A stretch of 50,640 nucleotides of DNA from Actinomadura sp. 6K520 (GTDB lineage Bacteria > Actinomycetota > Actinomycetes > Streptosporangiales > Streptosporangiaceae). The stretch lies in NCBI RefSeq assembly GCF_004349245.1, contig NZ_SMLC01000040.1, forward strand, positions 1-50,640, in the 5' to 3' direction. This document shows positions 24,439 through 33,444 of the stretch, piece after piece. Each line of letters begins with the position of its first letter. The first letter of the stretch is position 1. The position numbers and the translations under genes are program-made. Under the pieces are notes generated by a model. That model had not been told where the DNA came from. It saw nothing but the letters and a program-made list of their open reading frames with translations, and made no database searches.

Positions 24439-25440
24439 GTGTCCATGCGATCGCATGCTGCTCTCCGGGTTCGGCTCGTCGCGCTCACGCTGCTCATCGC
24501 GGCCGTCGCCGCCATGCTCTTTTGGCCGGTCGTGATGACGTACACGTTCGTGTACGGCGAGAAGGCGACCGCGTCCGTCACGAACTGCGAGACCATCCGG
24601 AACAACAAGTCCACCAACACGACCTGTACGGGCACGTGGCGCGCCGAGGGCGGCGACACCGGTTCCGGCGAGATCTACGGGCTGGACAAGGACCAGGAGG
24701 GCGACACCGTCCCGGTCCGGCTCGGCCCCATGGGCCCCTACGCCGGCGGATTCGGCAGGAGCTGGTACCTCTTCCTCACGGCCGTGCCCCTCCTGCTCGC
24801 GCCGCTCATCGGGTTGTGGGCGCTGCGGGCCACCCTGGCGTCCGGTCGCAAGCTCGCCGAGTCCCTGCTCGCCGACCCCGCCGGCGGGACGCTGCTCGTC
24901 GTCTCCGGTGACAAGGTGTTCCACGCGGACGGCCTCCCCCACGCCACGCTGAGCCCGCCCGGGGCACCGTCGCCCGGTCACCGGCCGGTCGAGGTGCCGG
25001 GCCGCCGCCGCCGGCTGTTCGAGCGCACCGGTTTCGACAGGGCGGCCGGCCTCAACCGGGACGCGACCGAGTTCCGCGCCCTGACCGGTCCCCGCGGGCA
25101 CACGCTCGCGGTCGTCGAGTACCGCTCGGGCGTGGACCTCGAACCGGAGGACGTCCTGCTGGACCCGTCCGGGACTCCGCTGGCGCTCATCCGCAGGATC
25201 GCCCCCGTCCCGCGCGCCTACGAGATCCTCGACCCCGGCGGAACGCTCATCGGCTCCGCGGCGAACCTCGACGGCAGGCACTCCAGCAGCCTGCGCGTCA
25301 CGGACTCGCGGGGCGCCACGGTCGCGACCATCGCGCACACCGGGCGGCGGTGCGTCGTGCGGGTGGAGAGCACGGCGCCGCCGCCGTTCCGGGACGTCGC
25401 GATCGTCATCGCCTTCGCGACCTTCCGCACCACGGACTGA
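24439..25440 (+). CDS. Two-helix membrane protein of unknown function, paralog 2
   Basis: 333 residues from GTG 24439 (ATG 24445 is two codons later). Same layout as the gene 70 bp upstream: TM helix 1 (about 11-35), outside loop with Cys50 and Cys63, TM helix 2, and a cytoplasmic domain with ILDPGGTLIGSAANL and VTDSRGATVATIAHTG strand pairs. Over about 230 bp (24530-24759) the DNA matches the first gene with about ten mismatches by eye, whereas the cytoplasmic parts are only moderately alike. It is convergent with tatD, 20 bp away. The pair may form a hetero-oligomer; function is not known. Confidence 0.8.
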   Translation: MSMRSHAALRVRLVALTLLIAAVAAMLFWPVVMTYTFVYGEKATASVTNCETIRNNKSTNTTCTGTWRAEGGDTGSGEIYGLDKDQEGDTVPVRLGPMGPYAGGFGRSWYLFLTAVPLLLAPLIGLWALRATLASGRKLAESLLADPAGGTLLVVSGDKVFHADGLPHATLSPPGAPSPGHRPVEVPGRRRRLFERTGFDRAAGLNRDATEFRALTGPRGHTLAVVEYRSGVDLEPEDVLLDPSGTPLALIRRIAPVPRAYEILDPGGTLIGSAANLDGRHSSSLRVTDSRGATVATIAHTGRRCVVRVESTAPPPFRDVAIVIAFATFRTTD

Positions 25441-25460
25441 CCGGCCGCGCCCGCCGCGGC

Positions 25461-26285
25461 TCACCAGGGGCCGAAGACGCGTTCTCCGTTCGCGGCGATC
25501 GCGGTGCACAGCTCGGCGAGGGGCACGCCCTTGATCTCCGCCATCGCGCGGACCGTGTGCGGGATCAGGTACGACGCGTTCGGCTTCCCCCGGTGCGGGA
25601 GCGGGGTCAGGAACGGCGCGTCGGTCTCCACGAGCACCAGGTCGAGCGGTGCCGCACGCAGGGCCTCGCGGAGCGGTTCGGCGTTCTTGAACGTGACGTT
25701 CCCGGCGAAGCTCATCACGTAGCCGCGCTCGGCGCAGATCTCCGCCATGCGGGCGTCGCCGGAGAAGCAGTGGAAGACGACGTTCTCCGGCGGGCCCACC
25801 TCGTCCAGGACGGCGAGGACGTCGTCGTGGGCATCGCGGTCGTGGATGACGAGCGCCTTGCCGGTGCGCTTGGCGATCTCGACGTGGGCGCGGAACGAGC
25901 GGTGCTGGTCCTCCTTGGGCGCCCAGTCGCGGTAGTAGTCCAGGCCCGTCTCCCCGATCGCGCGGACCTTCGGGTGCGCGGCGAGCCGCTCGACGTCGGC
26001 GAGGACGGCGTCCAGGACCCCGGTCGTCTCGTTCGGGTGGATCGCCACCGCCGCGTACACGTCGTCGAAATCGCCGGCGGCGTCCACCGCGAAGCGCGAG
26101 GACGGCAGGTCGCAGCCGATCGTGACGATGCGGGTGACGCCCGCCGCCCGCGCCGACCGGACCTGCTCCTGCACCGGCGTGTCGACGATGTCGAGATGGC
26201 AGTGGCTGTCGAACACGTCCACCGGGAGGCGCTCGGGAAGCGGCGGGAACGAGCGCGCGGACTGCCCGTCGCCGTTGCGGCTCAC
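25461..26285 (-). CDS. TatD-family metal-dependent deoxyribonuclease
   Basis: 274 residues, an amidohydrolase-fold hydrolase. Metal ligands are seen in FDSHCHLD (His28, His30), the Glu in [11 protein letters not shown], His in VIHDRDA and VFHCFSG, and the Asp in [10 protein letters not shown]. Family members show 3'-5' DNase or peptidyl-nucleoside hydrolase activity. The GTG start (26285) overlaps the metG stop in GTGA, so the two are translationally coupled. metG-tatD-rpf-rsmA is the conserved actinobacterial order, interrupted here by the two opposite-strand paralogs. Confidence 0.93.
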   Translation of the reverse strand: MSRNGDGQSARSFPPLPERLPVDVFDSHCHLDIVDTPVQEQVRSARAAGVTRIVTIGCDLPSSRFAVDAAGDFDDVYAAVAIHPNETTGVLDAVLADVERLAAHPKVRAIGETGLDYYRDWAPKEDQHRSFRAHVEIAKRTGKALVIHDRDAHDDVLAVLDEVGPPENVVFHCFSGDARMAEICAERGYVMSFAGNVTFKNAEPLREALRAAPLDLVLVETDAPFLTPLPHRGKPNASYLIPHTVRAMAEIKGVPLAELCTAIAANGERVFGPW

Positions 26286-28084
26286 GGACTCTCCAGCCGC
26301 GCGAGCTCCTCGTCGACGACCGACGGGTCCAGCTTCTTGAACAGCGGGGTCGGCTTGGTCAGCGGGACGCCCGGCTTGATGGGCGTGGACTCCCAGCGCG
26401 CCTCGGTCGCGTAGTCGCCGGTCAGGACGCGGTAGTCCGGCCCGCCCTCCTCGGAGACCGTCTTCAGCTCCGGCATGCCGCTCCACACGCCCTGGCCGCC
26501 GAGCATCTCGTACACCTGCTGGGAGGAGTACGGCAGGAACGGCGTCAGCAGCGACTTGGCGTCGTCCACCACTTGCAGCGCGGTGTGCAGGATCGACCGG
26601 ACGCGGGCCGGGTCGTCCTTCAGCTTCCACGGCGCCTGGTCGGACAGGTAGCGGTTGGCGTCCCGGACGACGTCCAGCGCCTCGGTGATCGCGTTCTTGA
26701 ACCGGGACCGTTCGAGTTCGGCGCCCACGGCCCGGAACGCGTTCCGGCTGCGCTCCATCAGCGCGCGGTCGGCGTCGGTGAGGTCACCCGGCTCCGGGAC
26801 CGCGCCGAAGTTCTTCGCCGCCATGTTCACCGACCGGTTGACGAGGTTGCCCCACGCGGCGACGAGCTCGTCGTTGTTGCGGCGGACGAACTCCGACCAC
26901 GTGAAGTCGGTGTCCTGGTTCTCCGGCCCGGCGACGGCGACGTAGTAGCGCAGCGCGTCCACGTCGTAGCGGGCCAGGAAGTCCTGCACGTAGATGACGA
27001 CCTGGCGGGACGAGGAGAACTTCTTGCCCTCCATCGTCAGGAACTCCGACGACACGACCTCCGTCGGGACGTTCAGCTCGCCGAGCGAGCCCGGCTTGCC
27101 GCCCCGGTCGCCCTTGCCGCCGTAGCCGAGCAGCATCGCCGGCCAGATCTCGGCGTGGAAGACGATGTTGTCCTTGCCCATGAAGTAGTAGGACAGGGCG
27201 TCCGGGTCCTGCCACCAGGCGCGCCACGCCTCCGGGTCGCCGGAGCGGCGGGCCCATTCGACGGAGGCGGAGAAGTAGCCGACGACCGCGTCGAACCACA
27301 CGTACAGCTTCTTGGCCGGATTGTCCCGCCAGCCGACCAGCGGGATCGGGACGCCCCAGTCGAGGTCGCGGCTGATCGCGCGGGGCTGCAGGTCGTCCAG
27401 CAGGTTCAGCGCGAACTTCAGCACGTTCGGCCGCCACGCCAGCGCCCCGCCCTGCTTGCCGCGCAGGTACCGGCCGAGGACCTCGGTGAACGCGGGCAGG
27501 TCGAGCATGAAGTGCTCGGTCTCCACGAACTTCGGCTTCTCCCCGTTGATCCGGGACACCGGGTTGATCAGGTCGACGGGGTCGAGCTGGTTGCCGCAGT
27601 TGTCGCACTGGTCGCCGCGCGCGCCGTCGTACCCGCAGATCGGGCAGGTGCCCTCGATGTAGCGGTCCGGGAGCGTGCGGCCGGTGGACGGCGAGATCGC
27701 GCCCATCGTCTTCTGCGGGAAGATGTAGCCGTTGTCGTACAGGCCCTTGAAGATCTCCTGGACGACGGCGTAGTGGTTCAGCGTGGTGGTCCTGGTGAAC
27801 AGGTCGTAGGACATGCCGAGGCCGTGCAGGTCCTCGGCGATGACGCCGTTGTAGCGGTCGGCGAGCTCGCGGGCGGACACGCCCTCCTTGTCGGCCTGCA
27901 CCTGGATCGGCGTGCCGTGCTCGTCGGTGCCGCTGACCATCAGGACCTTGTTGCCCGCCATTCGCTGGTAGCGCGCGAACATGTCGGCGGGCAGCGCGAA
28001 ACCGGAGACGTGCCCGATGTGACGGGGCCCGTTGGCGTACGGCCATGCGGGCGCGGTCAAGATGTGACGGCTTGACGAGGACAT
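26282..28084 (-). CDS. metG: Methionyl-tRNA synthetase
   Basis: 600 residues, a class I aminoacyl-tRNA synthetase that charges tRNA-Met, including the initiator. HIGH is at 22-25, a zinc knuckle is formed by CPICG and CDNCG (about 143-160), and the KMSKS-type loop reads GKKFSSSR, a form seen in actinobacterial enzymes. An anticodon-binding helical domain follows. ATG 28084 starts right at the conserved N-terminus. There is no ribosome binding site: TACCCT ends seven bases before the ATG, which suggests a leaderless transcript. Confidence 0.97.
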   Translation of the reverse strand: MSSSSRHILTAPAWPYANGPRHIGHVSGFALPADMFARYQRMAGNKVLMVSGTDEHGTPIQVQADKEGVSARELADRYNGVIAEDLHGLGMSYDLFTRTTTLNHYAVVQEIFKGLYDNGYIFPQKTMGAISPSTGRTLPDRYIEGTCPICGYDGARGDQCDNCGNQLDPVDLINPVSRINGEKPKFVETEHFMLDLPAFTEVLGRYLRGKQGGALAWRPNVLKFALNLLDDLQPRAISRDLDWGVPIPLVGWRDNPAKKLYVWFDAVVGYFSASVEWARRSGDPEAWRAWWQDPDALSYYFMGKDNIVFHAEIWPAMLLGYGGKGDRGGKPGSLGELNVPTEVVSSEFLTMEGKKFSSSRQVVIYVQDFLARYDVDALRYYVAVAGPENQDTDFTWSEFVRRNNDELVAAWGNLVNRSVNMAAKNFGAVPEPGDLTDADRALMERSRNAFRAVGAELERSRFKNAITEALDVVRDANRYLSDQAPWKLKDDPARVRSILHTALQVVDDAKSLLTPFLPYSSQQVYEMLGGQGVWSGMPELKTVSEEGGPDYRVLTGDYATEARWESTPIKPGVPLTKPTPLFKKLDPSVVDEELARLESP

Positions 28085-28100
28085 GGGATCAAGGGTAGTC
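28085..28100 (-). promoter_or_regulatory. Possible leaderless promoter of metG
   Basis: On the minus strand TACCCT (28092-28097) fits the actinobacterial TANNNT -10 and ends seven bases before the ATG, so transcription could start at or very near the A of ATG. No AG-rich ribosome binding site is present. The -35 region has no clear consensus. Confidence 0.35.
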
Positions 28101-28200
28101 GCGTCGCGGGGGGCGATGTGCGCGAGTAGCCTGGTCCGGCGCCCGGCGGGCGGTACGCCCTTCCAGTAACCGCAGGCTCCCCAGAAGGCAGAACCGAGGC

Positions 28201-29880
28201 ATGGCCCACACCCAGGCCGACCAGCAGGCCGACCGGCAGGCCGGCGAGCAGCCCGGCGAGCGGGCGGCGAGAGCGACGAGGGACGCCGGGCGGGACCGGC
28301 GGCGCCGGTCCCCGGCCGCGCGGGTGGCCGCCCGGCTGCGGCGGACACGGCGGGTGGTGTGGCTGTCCCTGCTGGTGTCGGTGTCCGCGATCGCCGCGCA
28401 GTGGGTGCTGCTGACGCCGCCGCTGTACTTCGACCCGTACTACGTGTGGCTCGCCGCGGGCTCCTGGCCCGACATCCCCCTCACGAGGTGGCCGTTCAAC
28501 GAGGTCCCCCACCAGGTGACCCGGCTCGGCCTCGTGCTGCCCGCGCGGCTCGTCCAGGAGGTCCTCGGGCCCGGCCAGGCCGGCTACTTCGTCGTCGCGG
28601 CGCTCGGCGGCTGCGCGTTCTTCACCGGCACGTACCTGGTCGTCCGGTCGCTGTTCGGGGACGTGGCGGGGATCGCGTCCGCGGCGGTCCTGCTCGTCCA
28701 CCCGTTCTTCACGATGACCAACCCGTTCGGGCACGAGATCACCTGGTCGACCGGGGTGGTGCTGCCGGACATGCCGGGCGCCGGGCTGTTCGCGCTCGGG
28801 ATGGCGGGCCTGGTCGTCGCGGGCCGCCGGACCGGGCGGGCCCAGACCCGGCTGCTGCTGGCCGCCGGGGTGTGCCTCGGCGCGTCGTTCCTCGTCCGGG
28901 AGTTCCTGGCGTTCCTGTTCCTCGCCATCCCGGTGTACCTGGCGCTGCTGCGGATCCCGTGGCGCCGCAATTTCACGGTCGGCGCGCCGATGCTGGCGAT
29001 CCTGGCGGCCAACCTGATCCACAACCAGATCGTGTGGGGCACGCCCCTCGCCGGGCTCGTCTCGGCCGCCACGCACGGCGGGGAGTCGCGCGACCACGTG
29101 ACGCGCGAGCTGGCGCTCCGCTCGTTCCCGCGCGCCATGCACGACTGGCACGCGCTCGGCGCCGTCTTCACCGTCGCGCTGGTGCTGACGATCGTCGGCT
29201 GGGCCGTCACCCGGGACCGGCGGCTCGCGCTGGTGCTGGTGTGGTTCTGCACCCTCGCCGTGCCGCTGACGCTGTTCTCCGGCGTCCTCGACCCGACCGA
29301 CATCAAGCTGCGGGCCTGGCTGCAGCGGTACTGGTTCGCGGTGCTGCCGGCGCTCCTCGCGGGCGGGTTCGGGTCCCTGATCCTGATGTCGCGGATGCTG
29401 CCGTCCGGGCTGCTCTCCCGGCTCCGGCTCCGGTCGCGTGCCGTCCGCCGGGTCGTCGTCCCGGTGGTGGCGGTCGCGCTGGGCGGTGCGTACGCGGTCG
29501 CCGCGGTCAGCGCCGTCCCCGACCTGCCGCGCGACAAGGCGTGGCACGAGCTGCGCGGCTACCTCACCGAGCACCGTGAGATCACGCTGATCTGCGCCGA
29601 CCGGCGGCTCGCGCAGACCCTCACGTTCTACACGCGGGACACGTGGGGCGAACCGGTGTGGCGCGGCGAGATCCGCGACTTCCCGCACTACCTGCCGAAG
29701 GTGCCGGCGAACGCGCGGGAGGGGCCGATGCTCTACACGCGCTGGCGCGGCATGGAGTCGCAGATCGCGTCCGGCTGGCGCCCCGCCGACCACGGCTGGA
29801 CGCTCCGCTGGCGCTCCTCCGACGGAACCCTCGAAATCTGGAACCCGCCACCCGCCACCCGTCTCCGCGGACCGGGCTAA
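28201..29880 (+). CDS. GT-C type multi-pass membrane glycosyltransferase
   Basis: 559 residues. An Arg/Gln-rich cytoplasmic N-terminus (about 1-50) is followed by about ten hydrophobic helices and a C-terminal outside domain (about 435-559). After TM1 the motif [12 protein letters not shown] holds the Asp typical of the first extracytoplasmic loop of GT-C enzymes, where the lipid-linked sugar is bound. GHEITWSTG and [14 protein letters not shown] are further conserved-looking loops. It would transfer sugar from a polyprenyl-phosphate donor outside the membrane. It is divergent from metG; a GAGG motif stands before the ATG. Substrate is unknown. Confidence 0.75.
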   Translation: MAHTQADQQADRQAGEQPGERAARATRDAGRDRRRRSPAARVAARLRRTRRVVWLSLLVSVSAIAAQWVLLTPPLYFDPYYVWLAAGSWPDIPLTRWPFNEVPHQVTRLGLVLPARLVQEVLGPGQAGYFVVAALGGCAFFTGTYLVVRSLFGDVAGIASAAVLLVHPFFTMTNPFGHEITWSTGVVLPDMPGAGLFALGMAGLVVAGRRTGRAQTRLLLAAGVCLGASFLVREFLAFLFLAIPVYLALLRIPWRRNFTVGAPMLAILAANLIHNQIVWGTPLAGLVSAATHGGESRDHVTRELALRSFPRAMHDWHALGAVFTVALVLTIVGWAVTRDRRLALVLVWFCTLAVPLTLFSGVLDPTDIKLRAWLQRYWFAVLPALLAGGFGSLILMSRMLPSGLLSRLRLRSRAVRRVVVPVVAVALGGAYAVAAVSAVPDLPRDKAWHELRGYLTEHREITLICADRRLAQTLTFYTRDTWGEPVWRGEIRDFPHYLPKVPANAREGPMLYTRWRGMESQIASGWRPADHGWTLRWRSSDGTLEIWNPPPATRLRGPG

Positions 29881-29890
29881 CGGCTGACGG

Positions 29891-31711
29891 CTAGCGGCTC
29901 CAGGCCGCCCAGTCGCCGGTGGCGGTGCGGCGGCTGTCGACGACGTGCCAGCCGGGCGGGGCGCCGTGCGGCCAGGACGCGCTGGCGGGGACGTTCTTCG
30001 GCCACGCGAGGACGACGAGGTCCGCGTGCTGCGGCGGCGGCGTCCAGCGGGAGTCGAAGACGCTTCCCTCGCTCCACCACGCCCAGTAGTAGTGCGAGAG
30101 CCGGGTCGTCCATGGGACGTTCCAGTCGACGGCTATGGAGCGCTGGTCGCGCAGGTCGACGCTTCGCCTGAGGTCGGTCTGCGCGATCGCGTCGCGCACC
30201 AGCGGGCGGGCGATGCGGTCGGTGGCGGTGACGCTCATGCCGATGCCGACGGCGGCGAGGACGGCGGCGAGGACCGGCGGGCCGTGGCGCCGCGGCCGCG
30301 CGGCCACCACCGCCGCGAACAGGATGACGAGCCCGGCGAGGGTGGCGCGCCACAGGTGGAACTCGGCCCAGTCCCAGGTGAGGAACGCCGTCTCGGGGAA
30401 GTCGTAGGCCGTGTAGGTGTACAGGCTGAGCAGGTCGCCCGCGTACCACTGGACGACGGACGCGGCGGCGAGGGTCAGGGCGGCCGCCGCTGCCGCCGCC
30501 CCCAGCAGCGCCCGCTGCGGCGCGCGCAGCAGGACCGCGACCCCCACGGCGAACAGCACGGGGGTGATGCAGGCGAGGTAGCGGCCGTAGACGTAGTTGC
30601 CGATGCGGTACTCGACCGGCAGCGCCGCCGAGGTGGCGAACGCGATGCCCGCCACGACCGCGATGACGGCGAGGGCGAGCGCCCGCGTCCGCCCGGGGGT
30701 GCCGGGCACCGCGGACGCGGCGGAGGGACGGACGGCGGCGAACGCGACGGCGACGAGCCCGACCGCCGCGACGCCGCCGGTGGCGACGGCCTGGTACCAG
30801 ACCTGGCCGGTGCCGAGCGACGTCGTCCAGGCCCACCCGTCCTCGGTGGTGAGCCGCCGGACCATGTTGGCGCCGAGGTCGTTGTCACCGTGCGGGTACA
30901 TGTGCGGCAGCAGCGACCGGTTCAGCAGCGTCGCGGCGGCCGTCCCCGCGGCGGCGGCGAGCACCGCGAGGGAGACGCCGTGCCACCGCCGCCACCGGCA
31001 CACCAGCGCGGCCGCGAGCAGACCCGCGTGCGCGACCAGCAGGATCGCGCCCCGCGAATGGCAGGCGAAGGCGTACGCGACGAGCAGTGAGGCACCCGCC
31101 CCGGCCAGGTGCAGGCGGACGGACGAGCCCCAGTCCTCGGGCGGCGGGGCGTTCAGCCACGTGTGGACGAGCAGCAGCCACCCGGCGAGGACCACCGGCA
31201 GGATCGCGTCGGTCAGCACGAACTCGGAGTAGAACAGCACGCACGGCAGCACCGCGGTCACGTGCGCGAACACGTACGACCAGCGCGCGCGGACCCCGAG
31301 GCGGCGCAGCAGCAGGTAGCCCAGCGGCAGCATCAGCGCGCTGACCAGCGCGTTGATCACCAGTGCGCCGCGGTAGACGGCGACCGGGCCGTCGCCGGAC
31401 AGGAGCGCGGGCAGGAGCAGCAGCGGGTATCCGCCGCGGTAGACGGTCCCGGCCGACATGTCGGCGTCGGGGCCGCCGGTCAGGACCCGGGCGGCGAACA
31501 GGTAGCCCGACTCGTCGGGTGTCGCGACCGGCACCGTCTGCTCGGAGCCGAGCCAGAGCCGCACCGCGACCTGCGCCAGCCAGCCGAGGCCGAACAGCAG
31601 GGCCCAGCGGCGGCGGCCCGGCCGGGCGGGGGCGGTGCGCGGTTCGGCGGGCGCGACCGGTGGGCGCGCGACGGCCGGGGAATCGGCGCCCGCCGGTATT
31701 CGCGTGCTCAT
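29891..31711 (-). CDS. GT-C type multi-pass membrane glycosyltransferase
   Basis: 606 residues with about eleven membrane helices starting at residue 36. After TM1 the loop VATPDESGYLFAARVL has the Asp-Glu pair at the position of the GT39/ArnT catalytic acid. Loops with DNDLGANMVRRL and YRIGNYVYGRYL precede a C-terminal outside domain (about 490-606) rich in Trp. It is convergent with the GT-C gene at 28201 (10 bp apart) and lies 114 bp downstream of the polyprenyl-phosphate GT2 gene on the same strand, which is the natural supplier of its donor. Substrate is not determinable. Confidence 0.78.
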   Translation of the reverse strand: MSTRIPAGADSPAVARPPVAPAEPRTAPARPGRRRWALLFGLGWLAQVAVRLWLGSEQTVPVATPDESGYLFAARVLTGGPDADMSAGTVYRGGYPLLLLPALLSGDGPVAVYRGALVINALVSALMLPLGYLLLRRLGVRARWSYVFAHVTAVLPCVLFYSEFVLTDAILPVVLAGWLLLVHTWLNAPPPEDWGSSVRLHLAGAGASLLVAYAFACHSRGAILLVAHAGLLAAALVCRWRRWHGVSLAVLAAAAGTAAATLLNRSLLPHMYPHGDNDLGANMVRRLTTEDGWAWTTSLGTGQVWYQAVATGGVAAVGLVAVAFAAVRPSAASAVPGTPGRTRALALAVIAVVAGIAFATSAALPVEYRIGNYVYGRYLACITPVLFAVGVAVLLRAPQRALLGAAAAAAALTLAAASVVQWYAGDLLSLYTYTAYDFPETAFLTWDWAEFHLWRATLAGLVILFAAVVAARPRRHGPPVLAAVLAAVGIGMSVTATDRIARPLVRDAIAQTDLRRSVDLRDQRSIAVDWNVPWTTRLSHYYWAWWSEGSVFDSRWTPPPQHADLVVLAWPKNVPASASWPHGAPPGWHVVDSRRTATGDWAAWSR

Positions 31712-31753
31712 CGACGTACGGACCCCCGCTACAACGCTCAGCTGCTTCTCCGC

Positions 31754-31790
31754 CTTCGCGCTCTCGGCTTTCGCGCTCTCGGCTTTCGCG
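31754..31790. repeat. 15-bp tandem repeat in the GT2/GT-C spacer
   Basis: CTTTCGCGCTCTCGG occurs about 2.5 times with one base missing in the first unit. It is in the 114-bp non-coding spacer between the GT2 and the GT-C gene on the minus strand. No hairpin is obvious. Confidence 0.7.
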
Positions 31791-31825
31791 GCGGCCGGCC
31801 CGGCCGCCGTCCGGCCGGCGGGAGG

Positions 31826-33133
31826 CTAGGCGTCGTCCTCGGGAACCGCCTTGCGGATGGCGATCTTGGCGCCGTCCGCCTCGGCGGCCTGCCCGGCGGT
31901 CTCCCTCTCGTCCTCGCCCTCGGCGACCTTCCGCACGGCGGCGTCCACGACCCCGGCGGCCTCCTCGGCCGGGTCGGTGAGCGGCGGGTGCTGGCGGCGG
32001 CGGATGCCGAGGATGCTGACGAACAGCGACGCGAAGATGGCCTGGAAGCTCATCACGAGCGCGGTCGCGGCGGGGACGACGATGCGCAGCGAGTGCCGCG
32101 GGTCCAGCTCGCCGAAGCTGTTGACCCGCCAGTGCAGCAGCGACGCGACGAGACCGGCCAGGCCGGCGACGGCGAGCAGGCCGCCGAGCAGCAGGCCGCG
32201 CTCCAGGCTCCACCAGTCGATGATCTTCTGGACGCGGCGGTCGTGCGGCAGGAATCCCTCCTGCATCGCGTACACCTTCGTGAGCAGCGCGAACAGCACC
32301 GCCTGGAAGCCGATCACCAGCGCGGCGCCGGCGCCGACGAGGGTGTCGACGTCGAACGCGACCTCCCCGACCGTGACCGGGCCGGTCGACAGTGCGATCC
32401 CGGCGACCAGTCCGAGAGTCATGAAGACGAGACCGGGGATGAGGAACAGCCAGCGCGGGCTGTAGAGCAGGAGGAAGCGGAGATGACGCCAGCCGTCGCG
32501 CCAGGTGTTCAGGTGCGGGGCCCGGGTGCGGCCGTCGGGCGACAGCGTCGTCGGGACCTCGCGGATGTCGTAGCCCTGCAGCGTGGCCTTGACGACCATC
32601 TCGCTGGCGAACTCCATGCCGCCGGTCTGCAGCCCCAGCCGCATGATCGAGTCCTTGTTGAAGGCGCGCAGCCCGCAGTGGAAGTCGCCGATCTTGCTGC
32701 GGAAGAACAGCCGGCCGACGAAGCTGAGCACCGGGTTGCCGAGGTAGCGGTGCAGGGGCGGCATGGCGCCCTCGGCGATGCCGCCCTTGAAGCGGTTGCC
32801 CATGACGAGGTCGGCGCCGTCGCGCAGCTCGTCCAGGAACGGCCCGAGGGTGGTGAAGTCGTAGGAGTCGTCGGCGTCCCCCATGGCGACGTACCGGCCG
32901 CGGGCGGCGGCGATCCCGCCCATCAGCGCGTTGCCGTACCCCTTGTCGATCACCGGCACGACGCGCGCCCCGGCCTCGCGGGCGAGCTGCTGGCTGCCGT
33001 CGGTGCTGCCGTTGTCGGCGATGACGACCTCGCCGTCGATGCCCTTGTCCTCGAAGAAACCGATCGTCTTGCGGACGCAGGTCTCGACCGTCTCGGCCTC
33101 GTTCAGACATGGCATCACTACGGAGAGTTCCAC
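31826..33133 (-). CDS. Polyprenyl-phosphate sugar synthase-like family 2 glycosyltransferase with membrane tail
   Basis: 435 residues. The GTG at 33133 is preceded by AAGGAG and begins VELSVVMPCLNEAETV, the DPM1/GtrB-type start. The GT-A domain (about 1-235) shows IADNGSTDGS, the DXD-like GDADDSYDF, and GDFHCGLRAF, which is diagnostic for dolichyl/polyprenyl-phosphate sugar synthases. Four membrane helices (about 245-385) and a charged tail follow. It would load a sugar onto polyprenyl phosphate at the inner face, giving the donor for the GT-C proteins around it. The longer frame from ATG 33220 lacks family similarity. Confidence 0.9.
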   Translation of the reverse strand: MELSVVMPCLNEAETVETCVRKTIGFFEDKGIDGEVVIADNGSTDGSQQLAREAGARVVPVIDKGYGNALMGGIAAARGRYVAMGDADDSYDFTTLGPFLDELRDGADLVMGNRFKGGIAEGAMPPLHRYLGNPVLSFVGRLFFRSKIGDFHCGLRAFNKDSIMRLGLQTGGMEFASEMVVKATLQGYDIREVPTTLSPDGRTRAPHLNTWRDGWRHLRFLLLYSPRWLFLIPGLVFMTLGLVAGIALSTGPVTVGEVAFDVDTLVGAGAALVIGFQAVLFALLTKVYAMQEGFLPHDRRVQKIIDWWSLERGLLLGGLLAVAGLAGLVASLLHWRVNSFGELDPRHSLRIVVPAATALVMSFQAIFASLFVSILGIRRRQHPPLTDPAEEAAGVVDAAVRKVAEGEDERETAGQAAEADGAKIAIRKAVPEDDA

Positions 33134-33444
33134 GCGATCTCCTTCGTTACCCCTGGTGACCGTCTGCGGTGTCTTCCAGTAATCTCTTTTGTTCCGCGGT
33201 GCGGCCCGTCGTCGGTTCATGATGCCTGCCGGGGACGGGTAATGATGGCCGCTCTCGTCAAGAGCACCCGTATCGTGTTGCCCACTTGCAACCGAAAAAC
33301 CCTCACCGCCACGGTCGCGGGCGGCAGGCTAGGACGTCAAGCATACGGGCACAGCGGCCCGGAAAGGTTGGGTCGGCTGTGACGCGCGGCGGAGAACGCA
33401 GTGCCACCGGACCGGGGGCCGGACACCACAGGGGAGGTGCGGCA
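33134..33444. other. Divergent intergenic region, GT2 / GT-C
   Basis: 311 bp between the start codons of the divergent genes. Promoters for both must lie here, but no strong -35/-10 pair is visible. The first part is less GC-rich (around 33250-33310) and holds the short inverted repeat GTTGC-N6-GCAAC. The last ~160 bp could encode an N-terminal extension of the plus-strand gene if an upstream start is used. Confidence 0.45.
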
